Assembly: GCA_013397845.1 (NCBI GenBank)
Contig: VZTG01001095.1
Location: 62,001 to 126,000, forward strand
Source of the DNA: Melanocharis versteri
Lineage: Eukaryota > Chordata > Aves > Passeriformes > Melanocharitidae
Direction of reading: 5' to 3'
DNA length: 64,000 bases
This document shows positions 35,664 to 48,748 of this stretch, in pieces (within the stretch, counting starts at the first letter, position 1; each line of letters starts with the position of its first letter). The position numbers and the translations under genes are program-made. Below the pieces are notes generated by a model. It searched no databases and was not told where the DNA came from. It worked only from the letters and a program-made list of their open reading frames with translations.

Positions 35664-36580
35664 CTGCAATAAACACACAACCAAATGCCACCTCCTTCTT
35701 CCTTCAATATGTTCTGTATTATCATTCTAGATTCATCTGAACAAACTTCATACACTGTTTTCTGCACATAAGTCTTCCCACAATTTCCCCTGCTGTCATA
35801 CAGTTTATTTCTGGACAGAAGGTACATAGATAATAACTGATTTTATTCACACTGAGTAAACAGGTGAAAAAAAAAAAAATCCCAATTAAACAAACAGAAC
35901 AATTTATTCAGAACCATTTATGACTTCTTTCCCTGCTATTGGGTATCTTCAGCATAATGCACCATAAGAAAGGGGTTTTTTTATTGAAAAAGCTATGCCT
36001 GTACAGGAAGCACAGATCTGTACACTTCATAATACTCTACGTGAATTAAACTTACCTTAGGATGTAACTGCCCTCTGCCTTCCACTCTAAGCACTGGAAG
36101 GAGCCTAGGCATTCAACTAGATTAACATTTGATCACTGAAGTTGGCAAGATTAAGATTTCTAAAAAGATTTTCCCTCCTTTCATCTCAGTCAACAGAAGA
36201 AAATTCCCCTGATTCTACTGTGAGGTGATTAGAGGAGAGATTACAAAGGCAGCCATGTAAAAACAGCAAAGGGTCTAGACAAAGTTTACAGTTGGGCAAT
36301 GAGACTAAATGGAGAGAAGCCACTGAACCAGCATAGCTGCCACACCTGAATTATCCTTCTTGGAAGCTAAAGACTTGAAAGAACCATTGTGAAAAAGACT
36401 ATTCTTCCTTTCAGAACAGTGAAATTAGAAGTTCAGAGAAGAGGAAACAAAGGGATTTTTGTGGCTCTCACTTGTCTCTCTTATCAGTCACACTTGCAAC
36501 TTTCCATGTATCTGAGTCCCAAAAAGCTCTTTAGAAAGTTATCAACAGTTACTAAGAATATAACTGCCATAGTTTCTTAC
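35664..36580 (-). other. ADGRV1 intron 2
   Basis: A 917-bp intron with nothing recognisable. Confidence 0.85.
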
Positions 36581-36765
36581 CGACACAATTGCTGTGATGT
36601 TAGCAGGCTTCCCTGTCCTTTCAATTACAAGACGTATAACAGTTGTACTTGTTTCATTGACTACAAATTCTGTTTGTCCACTGAACTTCACTTCTGTTTC
36701 TCCAGATGTGAAATGAATGAGTAATGCTAAAAGCAAATAAACTAATAAGGAAGCAGAGGGCATCC
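36581..36765 (-). CDS. ADGRV1: ADGRV1 exon 2: signal peptide and start of Calx-beta 1
   Basis: This exon encodes residues 8-69. The acceptor TTTTTTCTATAG precedes GG-ATG, so Met9 is the third base onward of the exon. Residues about 9-29 form a classic signal peptide: a short polar start, a hydrophobic core of Leu, Val, Ala and Ile at 14-24, and a small-residue end (Thr-Ser-Gly) before Glu30. The first strands of Calx-beta repeat 1 follow, with the conserved 'GQTEFVVNE' stretch. The exon ends in phase 0 at the donor GTAAGA. The secretory signal fits the extracellular placement of the whole repeat array. Confidence 0.95.
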
Positions 36766-37092
36766 CTATAGAAAAAAGATATTAAAAATAAGTTGTGAGT
36801 CTAAAATACACAAAGCATTTGCGGTTTACCTTACCAATCCAGTTGACCCCTCTCAACTCTTCACATACCATGATCATCTTGTGAGTTTCAAAATGAGATT
36901 AAAACACGTATAGGTCTCCACTTCAATCAAGTCATAGAATGTAATTATCATGTGCATCTAATTCTATTTTCATAATTTTCATTTAGTGATTTTCTAGACA
37001 GTGTTTATCAACTTCAAGAGGAGGAATAAGGAACTTCTTTTAAGGAAAAAAAACAATTATGTTACCACAACTGGTTTCATTTTCAATCAACA

Positions 37093-37117
37093 AATAATTA
37101 GCTTCAAGCTAATTATT
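37093..37117. repeat. 12-bp perfect inverted repeat with 1-base centre
   Basis: 'aataattagctt', c, 'aagctaattatt'. The arms are exact reverse complements, with AT-rich homeodomain-like TAATTA cores in each arm. Confidence 0.9.
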
Positions 37118-40100
37118 AAAGTTCTATTTCCACTTTCTTTGCTCTCTAGATTGTCTTTAAAAACATACAAAAAAATACAGGAAGGGTGAAGGGTTAGATA
37201 CTTGCAGTCATCTCACAGATCATTTTCTGACATCTTATTCACCATGAAATATCCCTACACATTTGCATATGTACTCGAATCTTTTCTTATCCCATGATCC
37301 TTTCACGTGTTCCTGTCCCAGAAAACAACTGTGATACTTTTAAATGCCATTGCAATCTTTGTACAGGCAGACTTTTATTTTCATTTGTTTCTGCACAACG
37401 TCTAGTATTTTCTGTTAGGAAATACAAACTTAAAACCAAGGTTTTCTCTTACATTTTCCATTTCTCTTACATTGGAGTCTAGTTTTGTGACATAAAGTAC
37501 AATTTTAAGTCCCAGTGAAGTCATCAGGTGTTGATACTGTGAGAGATGCGCTTTTAAAAGAGTCTGGCACAACAAATTTCAAAGAGTTGCATTGTTCTGC
37601 AGAGGCTTACATTGTACAGTGCTGACCAGAACTGAGAATGTGGATCCTGGATAGGGCAGATTGCTGTCGTAAGGATCTTAGCAGTTTTGGAAAAAAAACA
37701 AGAGAACAAAGTTGTGCTCTAAACACAAAAATGCATTACAACATTGAACTTTAATTGAATTAATTTGCTCACCAAGCTTCTTTTAATCTGTAATCACTAT
37801 TTTATACTATTACTTTTTAAAATTTCTGTACAAAAGGTACAAGCAGTAATTAAATATATAAATAAAATGTCACTTTGCTTAAAATTATCCAGGTGTTACA
37901 ATTACCAGACAAATCTGGTCAATCACAGTTGTATAAACTGTGCAGAACATATTACATTAATATTTGCATACTAATAACATTTAAGATCAGACATGTTTGC
38001 AAAGCACTTGCTCTCATTATTTATGAGTGGCAGTTATGAATATTTAGTCATAAATTATCACTAAAACAGCAAATGTCATGAGTACATTGAAACACATTTT
38101 TTGTAAAATGTGTGTCAAATTTGAATCAGAACTGAGGTCCAGCACATACTCTGAATGTTTTATGTTTGAAGTCAGGTAGTTTTAATCCTGGACTGAACAG
38201 AGAATAAGATAGCCTTCAGACCACTAAAACTAACACAGCTTCCAAAAGACTTCAAGTCTTTGATTCATCTTTTAACAAATTATGTCTGGGCAAGGATAAA
38301 TTTCATGTTGTAAGGACTTACAATAAACTGCTTTCAGGCAAGCTGAAGAACAAAAAGATCCACAGACATGGCTTATTAACTATGTGTAAATTGGAAGTGC
38401 AGTCAAGAAAACTTTCAATGTTTTTCAGAGTACCTACAAGTAAAGACTGGTGGGTTGACAAAGTCAGTTGATTTTAATTACCTGTAACAACAAATTCATC
38501 TAGGTCTGTTGAACATCACAGAAGGAACAGCCAAACAAAAAAAGTAAGTGCAAAAAATCAGGACTAACTATTTTCTCTAAGAAAACAGTTATTCTTTTCA
38601 CCACTCACTTGAACAGTGTCTGATTATTTCTGAAAAAAATGTCACACAGTAATGATTTTGCTGCATGGCTTCACACTACCCTAAACTTTTATTACCAGGA
38701 ACACAGTCCCTCAAGACATCCATGACTCTTATTGGGAATTCAGTGTACAACAGACCACCAGAAAAAATGCTTGATTCTCTCATATCTATCCATTCAGTAA
38801 TTTTAGTGCAGCAAAAGCTTACAGTGGGAAGCAGAGATAAAATATATATACATAAATCCCCTGGGATTTAAAATTATCAGCACTTCCAAGGTATTTTTTT
38901 CTAATTTTATGTGCAATTGTTCTGCAAAAAAACCAAAAAACCTTCAAGCTGTCTAACCTTTGTAAACTCTCAGATAATTACAATGTCTGCAGATGTAGGC
39001 ATCATCCATACTAAACTGAGGAATTTGTTGACCTTTAAGCTTCAGCTGTTACCTTGTCATAGTTTGTCCATACCTTCCCACGGTACAGGCTCCTAGTAAA
39101 TAATACTGAAAACATGATCCTTGAGGGCAAGATTACAAAGTTTAGAATTACTTGAATTCTATTACTTCTACTAGAGAGCATTCTAAAACTATAGGATTAC
39201 TCCTGTGGAACAAGAGAAGTTTCACAATCATACCATCAATTATTCAGGTGGTGTGTATCCTTCCTTGTTACGTTATTTGTACTAAGATTTACCTTGCACA
39301 GCCTGCCAGAAGTAGTTTTTACTCTGTTTATATAAACTAAACTTTGAAAATTGTAATTATTTTTTAAAATTTATGTGGTATAATATAATAAAAATTCCAT
39401 ACATCAAGACTTAAAGAATACAGAACAAATTTATTCAAATAGCTGAAAACATATTACAGGTCCCAGTATTTTACTTTATTTAAAATGAACTCACTTTGTA
39501 CACTAAATTCCTATCTAAACTTTTATAGGCACACAATTTGCTCTTTTTTAACTATATTGCATAAAGTTCAGCAGAAGCCTTTGCAAAATCAGGGATTACA
39601 AGATGACCCTTCCTTACTTCCCTCACCTCACTAAACCACTAGTAACTCTAATTTGTAACTTGTTTTTTAAATTAAGCTGAAACTCTAGTCCTTGTTCACT
39701 GCTAAATTTCGGTAAACTATGCATTTGGTAATCAAGTACTCCCCTCTGTTTCAGCTAAATACTATTGAATTAATTTCTCTCCATCCAGGATATTGAGATA
39801 TTCTAGTTAAATTAGCTTAATGAGCCAAAGTCATTGAAATGTTTTTATAACAACAACAACAAACAACAGAGCATCACGCATCTTTAGAATATGCAAAAGT
39901 CAATGGATTAACTATTTTGTTATTATGTTCTGACTTGAGCCATTTCAAATAATCATTTGTAGTGGTAGTTTAAAACAGTGCTACGTACTGAGGCCTAAAT
40001 GATGTTTCTAAGCGGTTTCTAATAAAAATTTCTGGCATCAAAACCAAACCATAATCTTTCAAATAATAATCTAGACATTTTAATGGTATTAAAGGATTTT

Positions 40101-42093
40101 AAAAGAAAAAAAATCCCATTCTTCAACCATATACTTTTAAAAAAGTAAAGAAATCTAACTCAGAATTCTGAGTCATAATCCCTAACTAACATTTTCTTTT
40201 AGTGTGCATTTCATGGCAATTTTTGAAGCACATTTGTATTTTCCACTAAAATACGGAATACTAGTGTAGAATCGAACTATTCATGTCCTGATTCCACACA
40301 GTAATTTCCACAATACTGTCACAATTTATGTAAGGAATACCATTTCAATCTGTTGTCCAGTTGGAGCCAAGGTAGGCTTATGAAGCTAGTGAATCACTAG
40401 GATTAGCTTGCTGTTCCCAGTCAGTTTCTGGAACAAATTTCAGATGAAGACATTGAGGCTTATAAAGAATGAATGGTCTTTTCTGCAGATTTTTACACCA
40501 GCTTCTGTGCTTAATAAATTAAACCCTTGAGAATGAAAAGAGCTCCTGGCTGTTTTCTTTGAAGTATGAGGGAGTCTATAGCCTAATGAAACATGGAGAG
40601 ATCAAGAAGGGAAATGAAAGGGCTGCTCCAGACAAAAAATCTGAAATGAAATAAGCATAAAATGCCAGATAGGAAATGGAAAGTGGCAAAAGAAAGAGAG
40701 TTCACTAACAGAGAAGCAGATGGAACATGGGATTAAGTACCCTCTATCTCAGAGTTATCACTGCTGTTTACAGGAGAAGCAACAAGCTGAAGCAGCACCA
40801 TTCCCACCCAGCAGCTTCAACCTGATTTGCCACTTGCCCATCATCACACAACTCACTGTATATTTCTAAAGCACACAGACACAGAGGAGCAAGAGTAAGT
40901 GCACTTTTCACTGCCTGTCCTTTTCTACTCCCTGTGATTACAAATGCCCAGCCGAGCTGAACATTAAAAAACTGGCATGCCTAGTACTTTGCATTGAGTA
41001 CAGCATTACAGCTATCAGTGGTTGCCAGAGAGAAATCTATTCACAGCAGAGATGTCAGCACCCAACAGCATCTTTGGCTGAATACAATGGGAGACACATA
41101 CATGTGCTCTTTCATACGTAAAGAGGCAATTCTCTGTAGTACACAGGAACAGCATAGAGCAAGAAGCTTCACAAGGTCGTTGCCAATGCTGCACCTGTTT
41201 TAGAAACATATTAAAACCCTGCATATTTTCAGCATTTTTATTTTAGGCATTCTGAGAACCACTTGACATTTACAACGGTACTGGAGAACAACCTTGGAAA
41301 GCAGCAGAGATTATAAAAATTTTGATTTACTAAAATTCTCCTTTCTATGTTGTCGAGATTCTAAATTAAAAGAGAAATATTTTGTTTCAGACTTGGTTTT
41401 TCCTTGCCTCAAAGTTCCCACAGTTCACACATATGAAAAGGAGGACACAGCAAAACCCACCATATGGATAAGCAGGCATTACCCAAGCCTGCTCTGCTGA
41501 TTGGTCTTCCTTCTTTGGTTTGGGCTTTTTGTTTAGATGTGGAATAAGTAAGTCTCTCACTCTAATACAGATTGGAAAAGAGAGTTTTCCAAAGGTGCTA
41601 TTTCAAAACAATATGCACCTATATCCCTCTTTTGCCTTCAACCTGCTTCAAGATGAATAAACAATGAGAATTATACTGACTTTGTGTGTATCCCTGGACC
41701 ATGCTAATAGTTGCAGAGTCTGTCTCACCAGTTTCCATGAGCATTCTTCAGTGCCACTGAATGCCTTTGCTTCCCATTCTTCTACATGTTTTCCTGTCTT
41801 TCTCTTTACTACAAAGGCATGTCAGATACCTGACATTCTCCTCCTTATTATTAACATTGGAAAGTGCTAGCCAGAGCGCAAATCCAGACTACCAGGTGCT
41901 GAAAATCCCTTGATCAGCTTTCACTGTCCTGAAGTTTTTGGTCTCAGTTGCCTACTTCCCTAGTCACTACCGCTGCCTTGACAGAACAGTACCACAGAAC
42001 AACATCAGGTGCTAAAAACATTTATGTGTATTTGAAATTAACGACACTGACATCAGTCAATTACTCCCCTGACCACTTCCTTTCTAACAGTTG

Positions 42094-42116
42094 CAATATT
42101 TTTTTAAAAAATATTG
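42094..42116. repeat. 11-bp perfect inverted repeat with 1-base centre
   Basis: 'caatatttttt', t, 'aaaaaatattg'. The arms are exact reverse complements. This may be chance in AT-rich DNA. Confidence 0.9.
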
Positions 42117-43322
42117 TTATCTATTACCATATGTATTACTGGGAATAGCGAATTTAATGTAACCTGAACATCTTCATATGATAATTCTTGCTCAATTATC
42201 CCCTCTTGGAAAATGCATGCACCCTCCAAAATAGACACCTTATCCTAAGGAAGAAAGTATGCTTAACTTGCCTGTCACTATATTTATATTTACTAGTCAG
42301 AAAGGTACATCTACCATCACAGCCAGGAACCAATACATTAAGCAATAAATGTGCAGGCTGAGGCCAAGACAGAGGCATAAGGAGAAATCCAAATCATCTC
42401 ACCCTGTTGTTAGAGGTCACTCAGAGTTAAAAAGTATAAGAAGTACAGAGTACCCCTTGCAAGTTTTCTAGCAATTTCTTTTAATTTTGTCAGAAGAATT
42501 TGAGTGGATCTAAACTGTATTCTTAATTTTTATATTCTAAAACAGATAATCATCACTGAAGAACCAAATGTTGTCCCTTATGCCAAGTAATGCTAGAGAT
42601 TTTCTGAGGTAACCACTTGCTCTAATTCTGAGCAGGGAATAAAGGGCAAAACACTCAAGCAGTGTTGAATCCGGTACTTCTAGCAGCAAGCAGAGAAAAC
42701 ACAAGTCTTCTACAAAAATTTGAAGTTACCTTATATTTTCAGATCAAACAGAGAACCAGGAAATAATTTTGACTAGCTGTAAAATCTGGATTATTTTTAC
42801 CCACAGTACCTACAATGCAACAAGTTGGAGCTATTAAGGTTACTTTAAATTTAGAACAGAGATCAGACTCCGATGTAAATAAACTTTGGCTGAAGTCTGC
42901 TAATTAACAATGTTAAGAAATACACCAGTAGATATCTGAGTTTGCTTAATGTTAAAGTGCACTGACTTCACCTGCATAACTTTCAATTTATCGCACACAA
43001 TTGACAAGAATCTATCCATATATAGGTCTAACTACATACTGTGAAAAGCAAGACATTATTCATAAACAATTCTACTTACAGTATAAGTTTAAGCAAAAGG
43101 TAAATATATAGTTTTAGCTCCACACTGGAAATCATTTTCCACCCATGTAGTTCCAATGAAAACAGTAGACATCTTTCACTGACAGAAATTAATTTACAGG
43201 GTATTCCAGAACCAGGGCTAGCTTTTTACCTAGGTATTTTGCACCAAGTAACAATAACTTCAGACACTGTAAGCACTTATACCCTCTCTCAAACTGGTTT
43301 TTGCACCAAAAAGTAAGGAGAT

Positions 43323-43390
43323 AAAAAAAACCCCAACAAACCAAAAACCAACAACCAAACTAAATCAAAACCAAGTGACCCCCCTCCCCA
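43323..43390 (+). repeat. A/C-rich low-complexity tract
   Basis: About 65 bases of A and C with few other bases, ending in a C-rich 'gaccccccctcccc'-like stretch. Same style as 14344-14423 and 57130-57220. Confidence 0.8.
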
Positions 43391-46300
43391 CTAAGATGCC
43401 TAGCACTCCCAGCTCATACTAGTAGAAGTAACTGCATGATTGAGCATGCCACAGGATCAGGCTCTTAACCCATATGGAAACAGAAATCCAGCTGATGAAG
43501 GTCTGCAGGCTTCACTGCAAATCAGCCATTTATTATACTTCAGTAGAGATCTGAACTTTCACAATAAATTCCATTTTTCTCTCAACTTTGGAAGTTTCTT
43601 GCATGTCCTCAACACTCTTACTTGACATATGCTGAGAATATACGTTGGGTGCTGAGGACAAAACTATCACAGTTTCAAATACCTAGAATCTGCAGTGAAT
43701 GAAGTTCCATGGCCTGAATGAATAGTACACATCAGAAAAAGAAATCATGGATTTCTGTAGTACAGTGGTTATTTCTTTCATACTAAAAACTAAAAATAGC
43801 AGCAGTGCTTTACATGTAATTTTCTTGCAAGAAAAAATCCCCAAAACTTTAGGGTACAGAACAGCAAAATTACAGCCTCGTGGTGAGGATTAGATGGCAT
43901 TGTTTCAGGTACACTGACAGAATTGTTGCTATGCACAATGGATTCTTACAATTTAATACACATGTATGAGCCAAACAGAATTTTTAATGTGTTGCCTAAT
44001 TATTACAATAATTGAATCAGTGAGATTTTCTTGAGTTCAAAAAAGCATATTATTAAATACAAGAATTTAAGGCATACATAAAACAAGGTTCTCTTCTACA
44101 GTAAAATGTATTAATTTTTCATTAGATTGCAACAAATGATGTTTACTTAATTAAAGAATCTTTGTGTTACAAAGTCCCTCAAAGACTTCTTTCTGTAGAA
44201 GTAAAAATACATTTGTGTAATTTGTAAAGGTGATTAGCACGGGGCCCTCACTCTAATCTATACTGTGGATTAATCTCTTAAACCTTGGCAATCCGTTTAC
44301 AGATAAAACACGTAAGAAAGTATTTATTTCTCAGAGAAGAGAACTCCTTAAGCAAAATTTGTTTGGATCCAAAGCCTTCTTACAGTACCTTTATCATGTA
44401 TTCTGCTCTGCCTGGCTTTCTAAACCTTTTAACACATTTCACAATTTAATAATCACTATTTAATAATTATAATCATTCCCTTATTAACTGGGTATTTCTG
44501 TTCATTCTTCTAAGGCACCCTGCAGTCCAAGACAAGGAAACGTCTTTGTTGATTAGTTATTTAAGACCAGCAACAATAACTATGCTGGAAAGAAAGGTGC
44601 TTTGAGAGGATTACACAAAGCTAGTTCTCAACAGCACCAAGCCAAAAGCAGCAAATTACAAACCCAAGTACTTCATTGCATGTAACCAAATTGGCTGGTT
44701 GAAATGCTAATTGCCTTTCAGCAAAGCTAAAGGCAGACAGGGACCGTGAGCTTCAGAGAATGACAAGCATTTTTTACCCCACTTCTGCAGCATTGCCTTG
44801 CTGAGAATTATTCAGAATCTATTTATAAAGGTAGCTCTTTTCCTAACCTTTAAAATTGTGGAAAATTTCTAAAGCTCTTACCAATACCTCAGATCTGTTG
44901 GCCTGCCAAACCCATAACAGATGCCTGAATTAAGGCCATGTTAAATCCTTAATGAAGCAAAGCTTCAAACAATTCAAAGCAGTAACATATTGGACCAGTT
45001 CAGGATAAGTGACTGAGAAGCTCCTTTTGCCATCAGAAAATGAGAATCATAACTGTATTGTAATTAATGAGTCTATACAAGATACAAGATTAAATAAACA
45101 AAAATATCATAGTATAGAAAGATACATATAGCTGTTACATTCTAGAGGAAATTCCATCCTAATTAAAAAATCCGCAAACACAAAAGCTGTGATAAACATG
45201 CAAAGCATCTTCTCTGTTGTTTAATTTCACCAGATAAATTTGGTCTGCCAACTCTGCCTGTTTCGACAAAAACCAGCATACTTATCTTAACTGCAACCTT
45301 GATTTGGATTTACAAATTATTTCAGTACAAGAAACGACAACAATTTTAGTTTTATAGGAAATACTCATAAGCCAATCTGTGAAACATTTCTTTCATATTT
45401 GAGGCATATTTCAGAACCTACAGTTTAAAAATTCTTTCTGCAAACTGCCTCAAGTTCTCATACATAGACAGAGTAAGCTAAATCTTGGAAGTGCTTATTT
45501 ACAATAAGTATTTCCCAGTGAGATTATTCACTGAAAAAGTGATTTAAGCAAGTGAGACTTCAAAGAAATTTGTGAAATCATTTGTGATTTAGTATTTTTT
45601 TCCTGAATAAAATGTGTTACAGTGGGTCCACGTGAAGTAAGACAAATGACATGTAATATTGTTTCCTTCTGTCGAACTTTTTCTTTTTTTCCTTAAGAAA
45701 TACTAATGTAGCTCCTATTAGATAGACATAATTCTTGAATTTGTGGAGCTATGACAAATGCCTACAACTGACGGCAGTGGCTCTCTAAATTTCAGTTTGA
45801 TGATGGAGATATGATATAGCGCCTGACTCTTAATACATATTGAGAGAAGCATTTAGACACTATGTATGCTTATTTCTAGAGAGGAAAAGAACTGTTATAT
45901 TCACCTGTATACACAAAAACAGCTATACCTTAATTGGCCAGTCTTGTAGAGCTGAAATGCAAGCACAATTTCTACAAATGAGTACAGCTGATCAAGAGGA
46001 TTACACATGTAAAAATAGTTACATATGTGATCATATTTTTAGAAGGTCGAGGCCTAATAATCCATGAGCAAATAATTTCAGCATATTCTTTTCATTTACT
46101 ATTGCCTACCTGTATTTTTTTATTTCTTAGTGAACAACTAATTTGACCTGATACCAGGAAGAGGTTGGAATTATTCAGAAACAAAATTTAGCTAAATTGC
46201 ATCAGACACCCTATCTCAAATACTAGCAAGAGTCATACATATATTTTACTATTCTGATGCTTTCAAAAACACCTTGGACTAAAACACTTAAGATGTAGCT

Positions 46301-48319
46301 GAGATTAATTTTAAATCTCTCTTTCTTCAAAGTATGATGCAAGAACATATTTTTCCAATTTTTCAATGAAACATTCTAAAATTAAGTTCTGTCAAGCTCA
46401 TAGACCACTTTTAAAACCCTGCTTATTAAAAATCCCCTCGTTGTTATCATGTCACAATTCTGAACAACTATGGTAGCTGTGTAACAATATCAAAGGTAAT
46501 TTGTGGGTCATCAATATTTTTCTCACAAATTGATATAAATCATTGGTGTCCAATGAATGAGATCCTCACAGACCTCTGTAGTGGTACTCTTCTTTAGTGT
46601 TATACAACTAAAGGAATATGCTTCCATAGCTTTTCCAATACTTTAATTTCAGTCATCATATTTACATGCTAATTAAAATATTCATGTGAGTATTTGTAGA
46701 TTTAAGCACTCTATTTTTTTAATGGAATTCCAAAGCAAATAAAAACCCCTTGAAGATAATAAGCTTATATAACAAAATTCCATGGGTAGTAGAGATTTTA
46801 ATACAGGCGATAATTTAGACCCAATTCTGAAAATTTGTTTCAAATAAAGCTCACAATAATTTCTCAGGGAAGAATTGCACAGTAGATTTGAATGCATGAG
46901 GATCGATCTCATTCACTAGAACTAACAATCTGAAACTCATCTAGCATTATTTTTCAACCTTAAAAATGCTGACAGCACAAATAAACTGCCCAGCACTAGT
47001 CTTCACAAACAGATACCACTTTTTTCCATCAGTTTGCATGTGTCCAGGACACAGACCACACTTACAATCTAATAAGCATGTGCTCTCATTATCAGTGTTA
47101 ATTAATTTGCTCAGATGTAAATTTAGTAAACATCATTGATTTCTTCATCTAAAGCTATTAAAACACAAAAGTGTATTAGAAAACTGCTGAAGCACAAAAC
47201 TGTGCTTTAGAAACCAATAAAAACATATATACCAGCAACAACCACAAATTAGAAATTGTATACCCTTGAAATGTGGTAGCTCTTATATTATCAAATATTT
47301 GCCCATTTCAATTCTAAGCCTATTATGCCACAGATCATTTGATTTCCTCAGGAATCTGGTTCTTGTGGTTTCCACTTGGAAACCCTGAAATCTGTTTAGT
47401 AGGAGAAGCTTGTTCCAGGCTTAAGGGACATGAACAAGGATAAACTAAATATATCACATTCTACCTTCAGTTACTAAACTGCCCTCATGGCAGAGTCCCA
47501 AAATGCTTAGTACTTAACTGAAAGACCCATTCTAGAAAGCGTGTATAAAGTACTAACAAGAAAAAAAACCGAAACACGTTTGGCTTCTATATAACGAATA
47601 AGATTTTTTAAAATCTCATGTTATTTCACATCTGCACTATAAAGCAATTACAGACTCATTAAAAAACAATGACTGATTTTTGGCAAGCAGTTCCATATAC
47701 ATTTGATCTTAACTTTATCTTGGTTAGCAAGAGTGAATTATGCAATGTGTTATATGCAATCAACGCATCAAAAGCAAGAAACAAAACTAGTTTCATTGTA
47801 ATCACTTACATGTCATATTGTAATTAATAACATTTAAAACTCATCCCTCATTAGAGAATTATTTGAATTATAAAATTCATTCTTACTCTCAACTTACTCT
47901 CCTTTAAAAGAGATAGTATTTTTACACAGTGCATAGGCAGCTTCTCCACTTCTATTTTCACCTATTTTAAACTGCCAATTAATGCTTTGTTCTTTTTCGA
48001 GAGTCAAAAATTGTCTGCTTCAGACTGAGCTGCATCCCCTGAGAACAGGATTTTCCACTGGAAAGACTGTCTCCACCTGCCCGGCTTTGCAAAGCAGAAA
48101 GAGAAGCTGCTGGAACAACAGAAACCTTAGCAGACTCTCACCCTCCAGCAGCCCCTCATGGATGAGCGACAGGCTCAGTGTCTGCCGCTGCTAAACCCCG
48201 TCCCTGCCACAACAGGTGCTGCCTGCAGAACACTCGGGCTGGACAGGGAACATCTCTGCAGCTGATAAAGGATGCTTCCAAAGCATCTACTCCCTCAGAG
48301 AGAGGCACAATAAACATAC

Positions 48320-48341
48320 CTGGACCCTGGGACAGGAACAT
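48320..48341 (-). CDS. ADGRV1: ADGRV1 coding exon 1 (residues 1-7 plus one base)
   Basis: The tiny coding part of exon 1 reads MFLSQGP plus the first base of Gly8, followed by the donor GTATGT. It was found because the human protein also starts with a short Gly-Pro-Gly stretch before the MPSAS of exon 2, and the phase (1) fits exon 2 exactly. An in-frame TGA at 48389-48387 makes the ATG at 48341 the first Met of this frame after a stop. Its context is weak (C at -3, T at +4), so initiation at Met9 in exon 2 (G at -3) is a real alternative. The 5' UTR runs upstream into the GC-richer zone; the transcription start is not visible. Confidence 0.8.
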
Positions 48342-48382
48342 CCGCGTCTTCTGGACTCCACCAGCTGCCTGCACACCCTCTG

Positions 48383-48401
48383 TCACTCACGCATTATGCA
48401 T
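48383..48401 (-). promoter_or_regulatory. Two overlapping minimal upstream open reading frames
   Basis: On the minus strand, ATG at 48401 opens a four-codon frame (Met-His-Asn-Ala, stop at 48389-48387), and ATG at 48394 opens a three-codon frame (Met-Arg-Glu, stop at 48385-48383). Both close before the main ATG at 48341. If transcription starts further upstream they could lower or tune translation. Confidence 0.5.
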
Positions 48402-48748
48402 TCCTGTCTCCTACTCCTCCCTCTGTTCTGCGCAGCATCCAGCACTCTCCTCCCTCTCCTGACTGCTGCTGCCTTCCCACTGCTGTGGAGATAAAAGGGG
48501 GTGGGATGGAGGACGACAAAATTTTTTCAAAGCCCAGCAATTGCTGCTGCACTGGTGTAGTTGAGATAGAGCCAGCCCCTCCCGCCACTGCTTTGGCAGG
48601 TCTTCCACTCAGCTTGGACTGCACTGTTGTATTACTCTGCACAGCAAAACTGGCCAGTTTTATTATTGGATTATGACAGATTTTGGATTCAAGTCCTCAG
48701 TGGCACCCAAACATGCAGCTCATCTTAATTCACAGCTGTGCTCCAGAT

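Larger units (their letters stand above)
36766..48319 (-). other. ADGRV1 intron 1 (11.6 kb)
   Basis: The largest intron in the window, AT-rich and nearly free of recognisable mobile DNA. I see two short near-perfect palindromes (37093-37117 and 42094-42116) and an A/C-rich tract (43323-43390). First introns often hold regulatory elements, but none can be named from sequence alone. Confidence 0.8.
1..48341 (-). other. ADGRV1: ADGRV1 gene, 5' portion (21 coding exons, runs off left edge)
   Basis: Adhesion G-protein-coupled receptor V1 is a giant cell-surface protein of the ankle-link complex of inner-ear hair bundles and of photoreceptor periciliary membranes. Twenty-one exons with GT-AG borders join in frame into residues 1-1584: signal peptide, Calx-beta repeats and a laminin-G-like domain, in the order known for vertebrate ADGRV1. 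The assignment rests on strong recalled similarity to the human N-terminal ectodomain in every exon, including conserved exon junctions. Exon phases chain perfectly (4,752 coding bases, 1,584 codons), with no stop or frameshift, so the gene looks intact. Human ADGRV1 is about 6,300 residues, so roughly three quarters of the protein lies outside the window. Function is known from the family; the structure is seen here. Confidence 0.96.
48000..48660 (-). promoter_or_regulatory. ADGRV1 5' UTR and promoter zone
   Basis: A clearly GC-richer block surrounds ADGRV1 exon 1 in otherwise AT-rich DNA. On the minus strand, upstream of the ATG, it is purine-rich (GGAGAGGGAGGAGAG type) with a CCCACCCCC box near 48497-48505. 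No TATA box sits at a convincing distance on the minus strand; a GATAAAAGG motif near 48490 lies on the plus strand. Two tiny upstream reading frames overlap at 48401-48383. The exact transcription start is not visible. Confidence 0.55.

Noticed and set aside
48156..48386. Extension of ADGRV1 exon 1 upstream to 48386
   Set aside because: The codon at 48386 is GTG, preceded directly by an in-frame TGA; the first ATG in frame is at 48341.
48178..48494. Plus-strand open frames in the GC-rich block at ADGRV1 exon 1
   Set aside because: They are shadows of the GC-rich promoter/5' UTR on the other strand; Ser/Pro/Leu-rich composition is typical of frame noise in such DNA.
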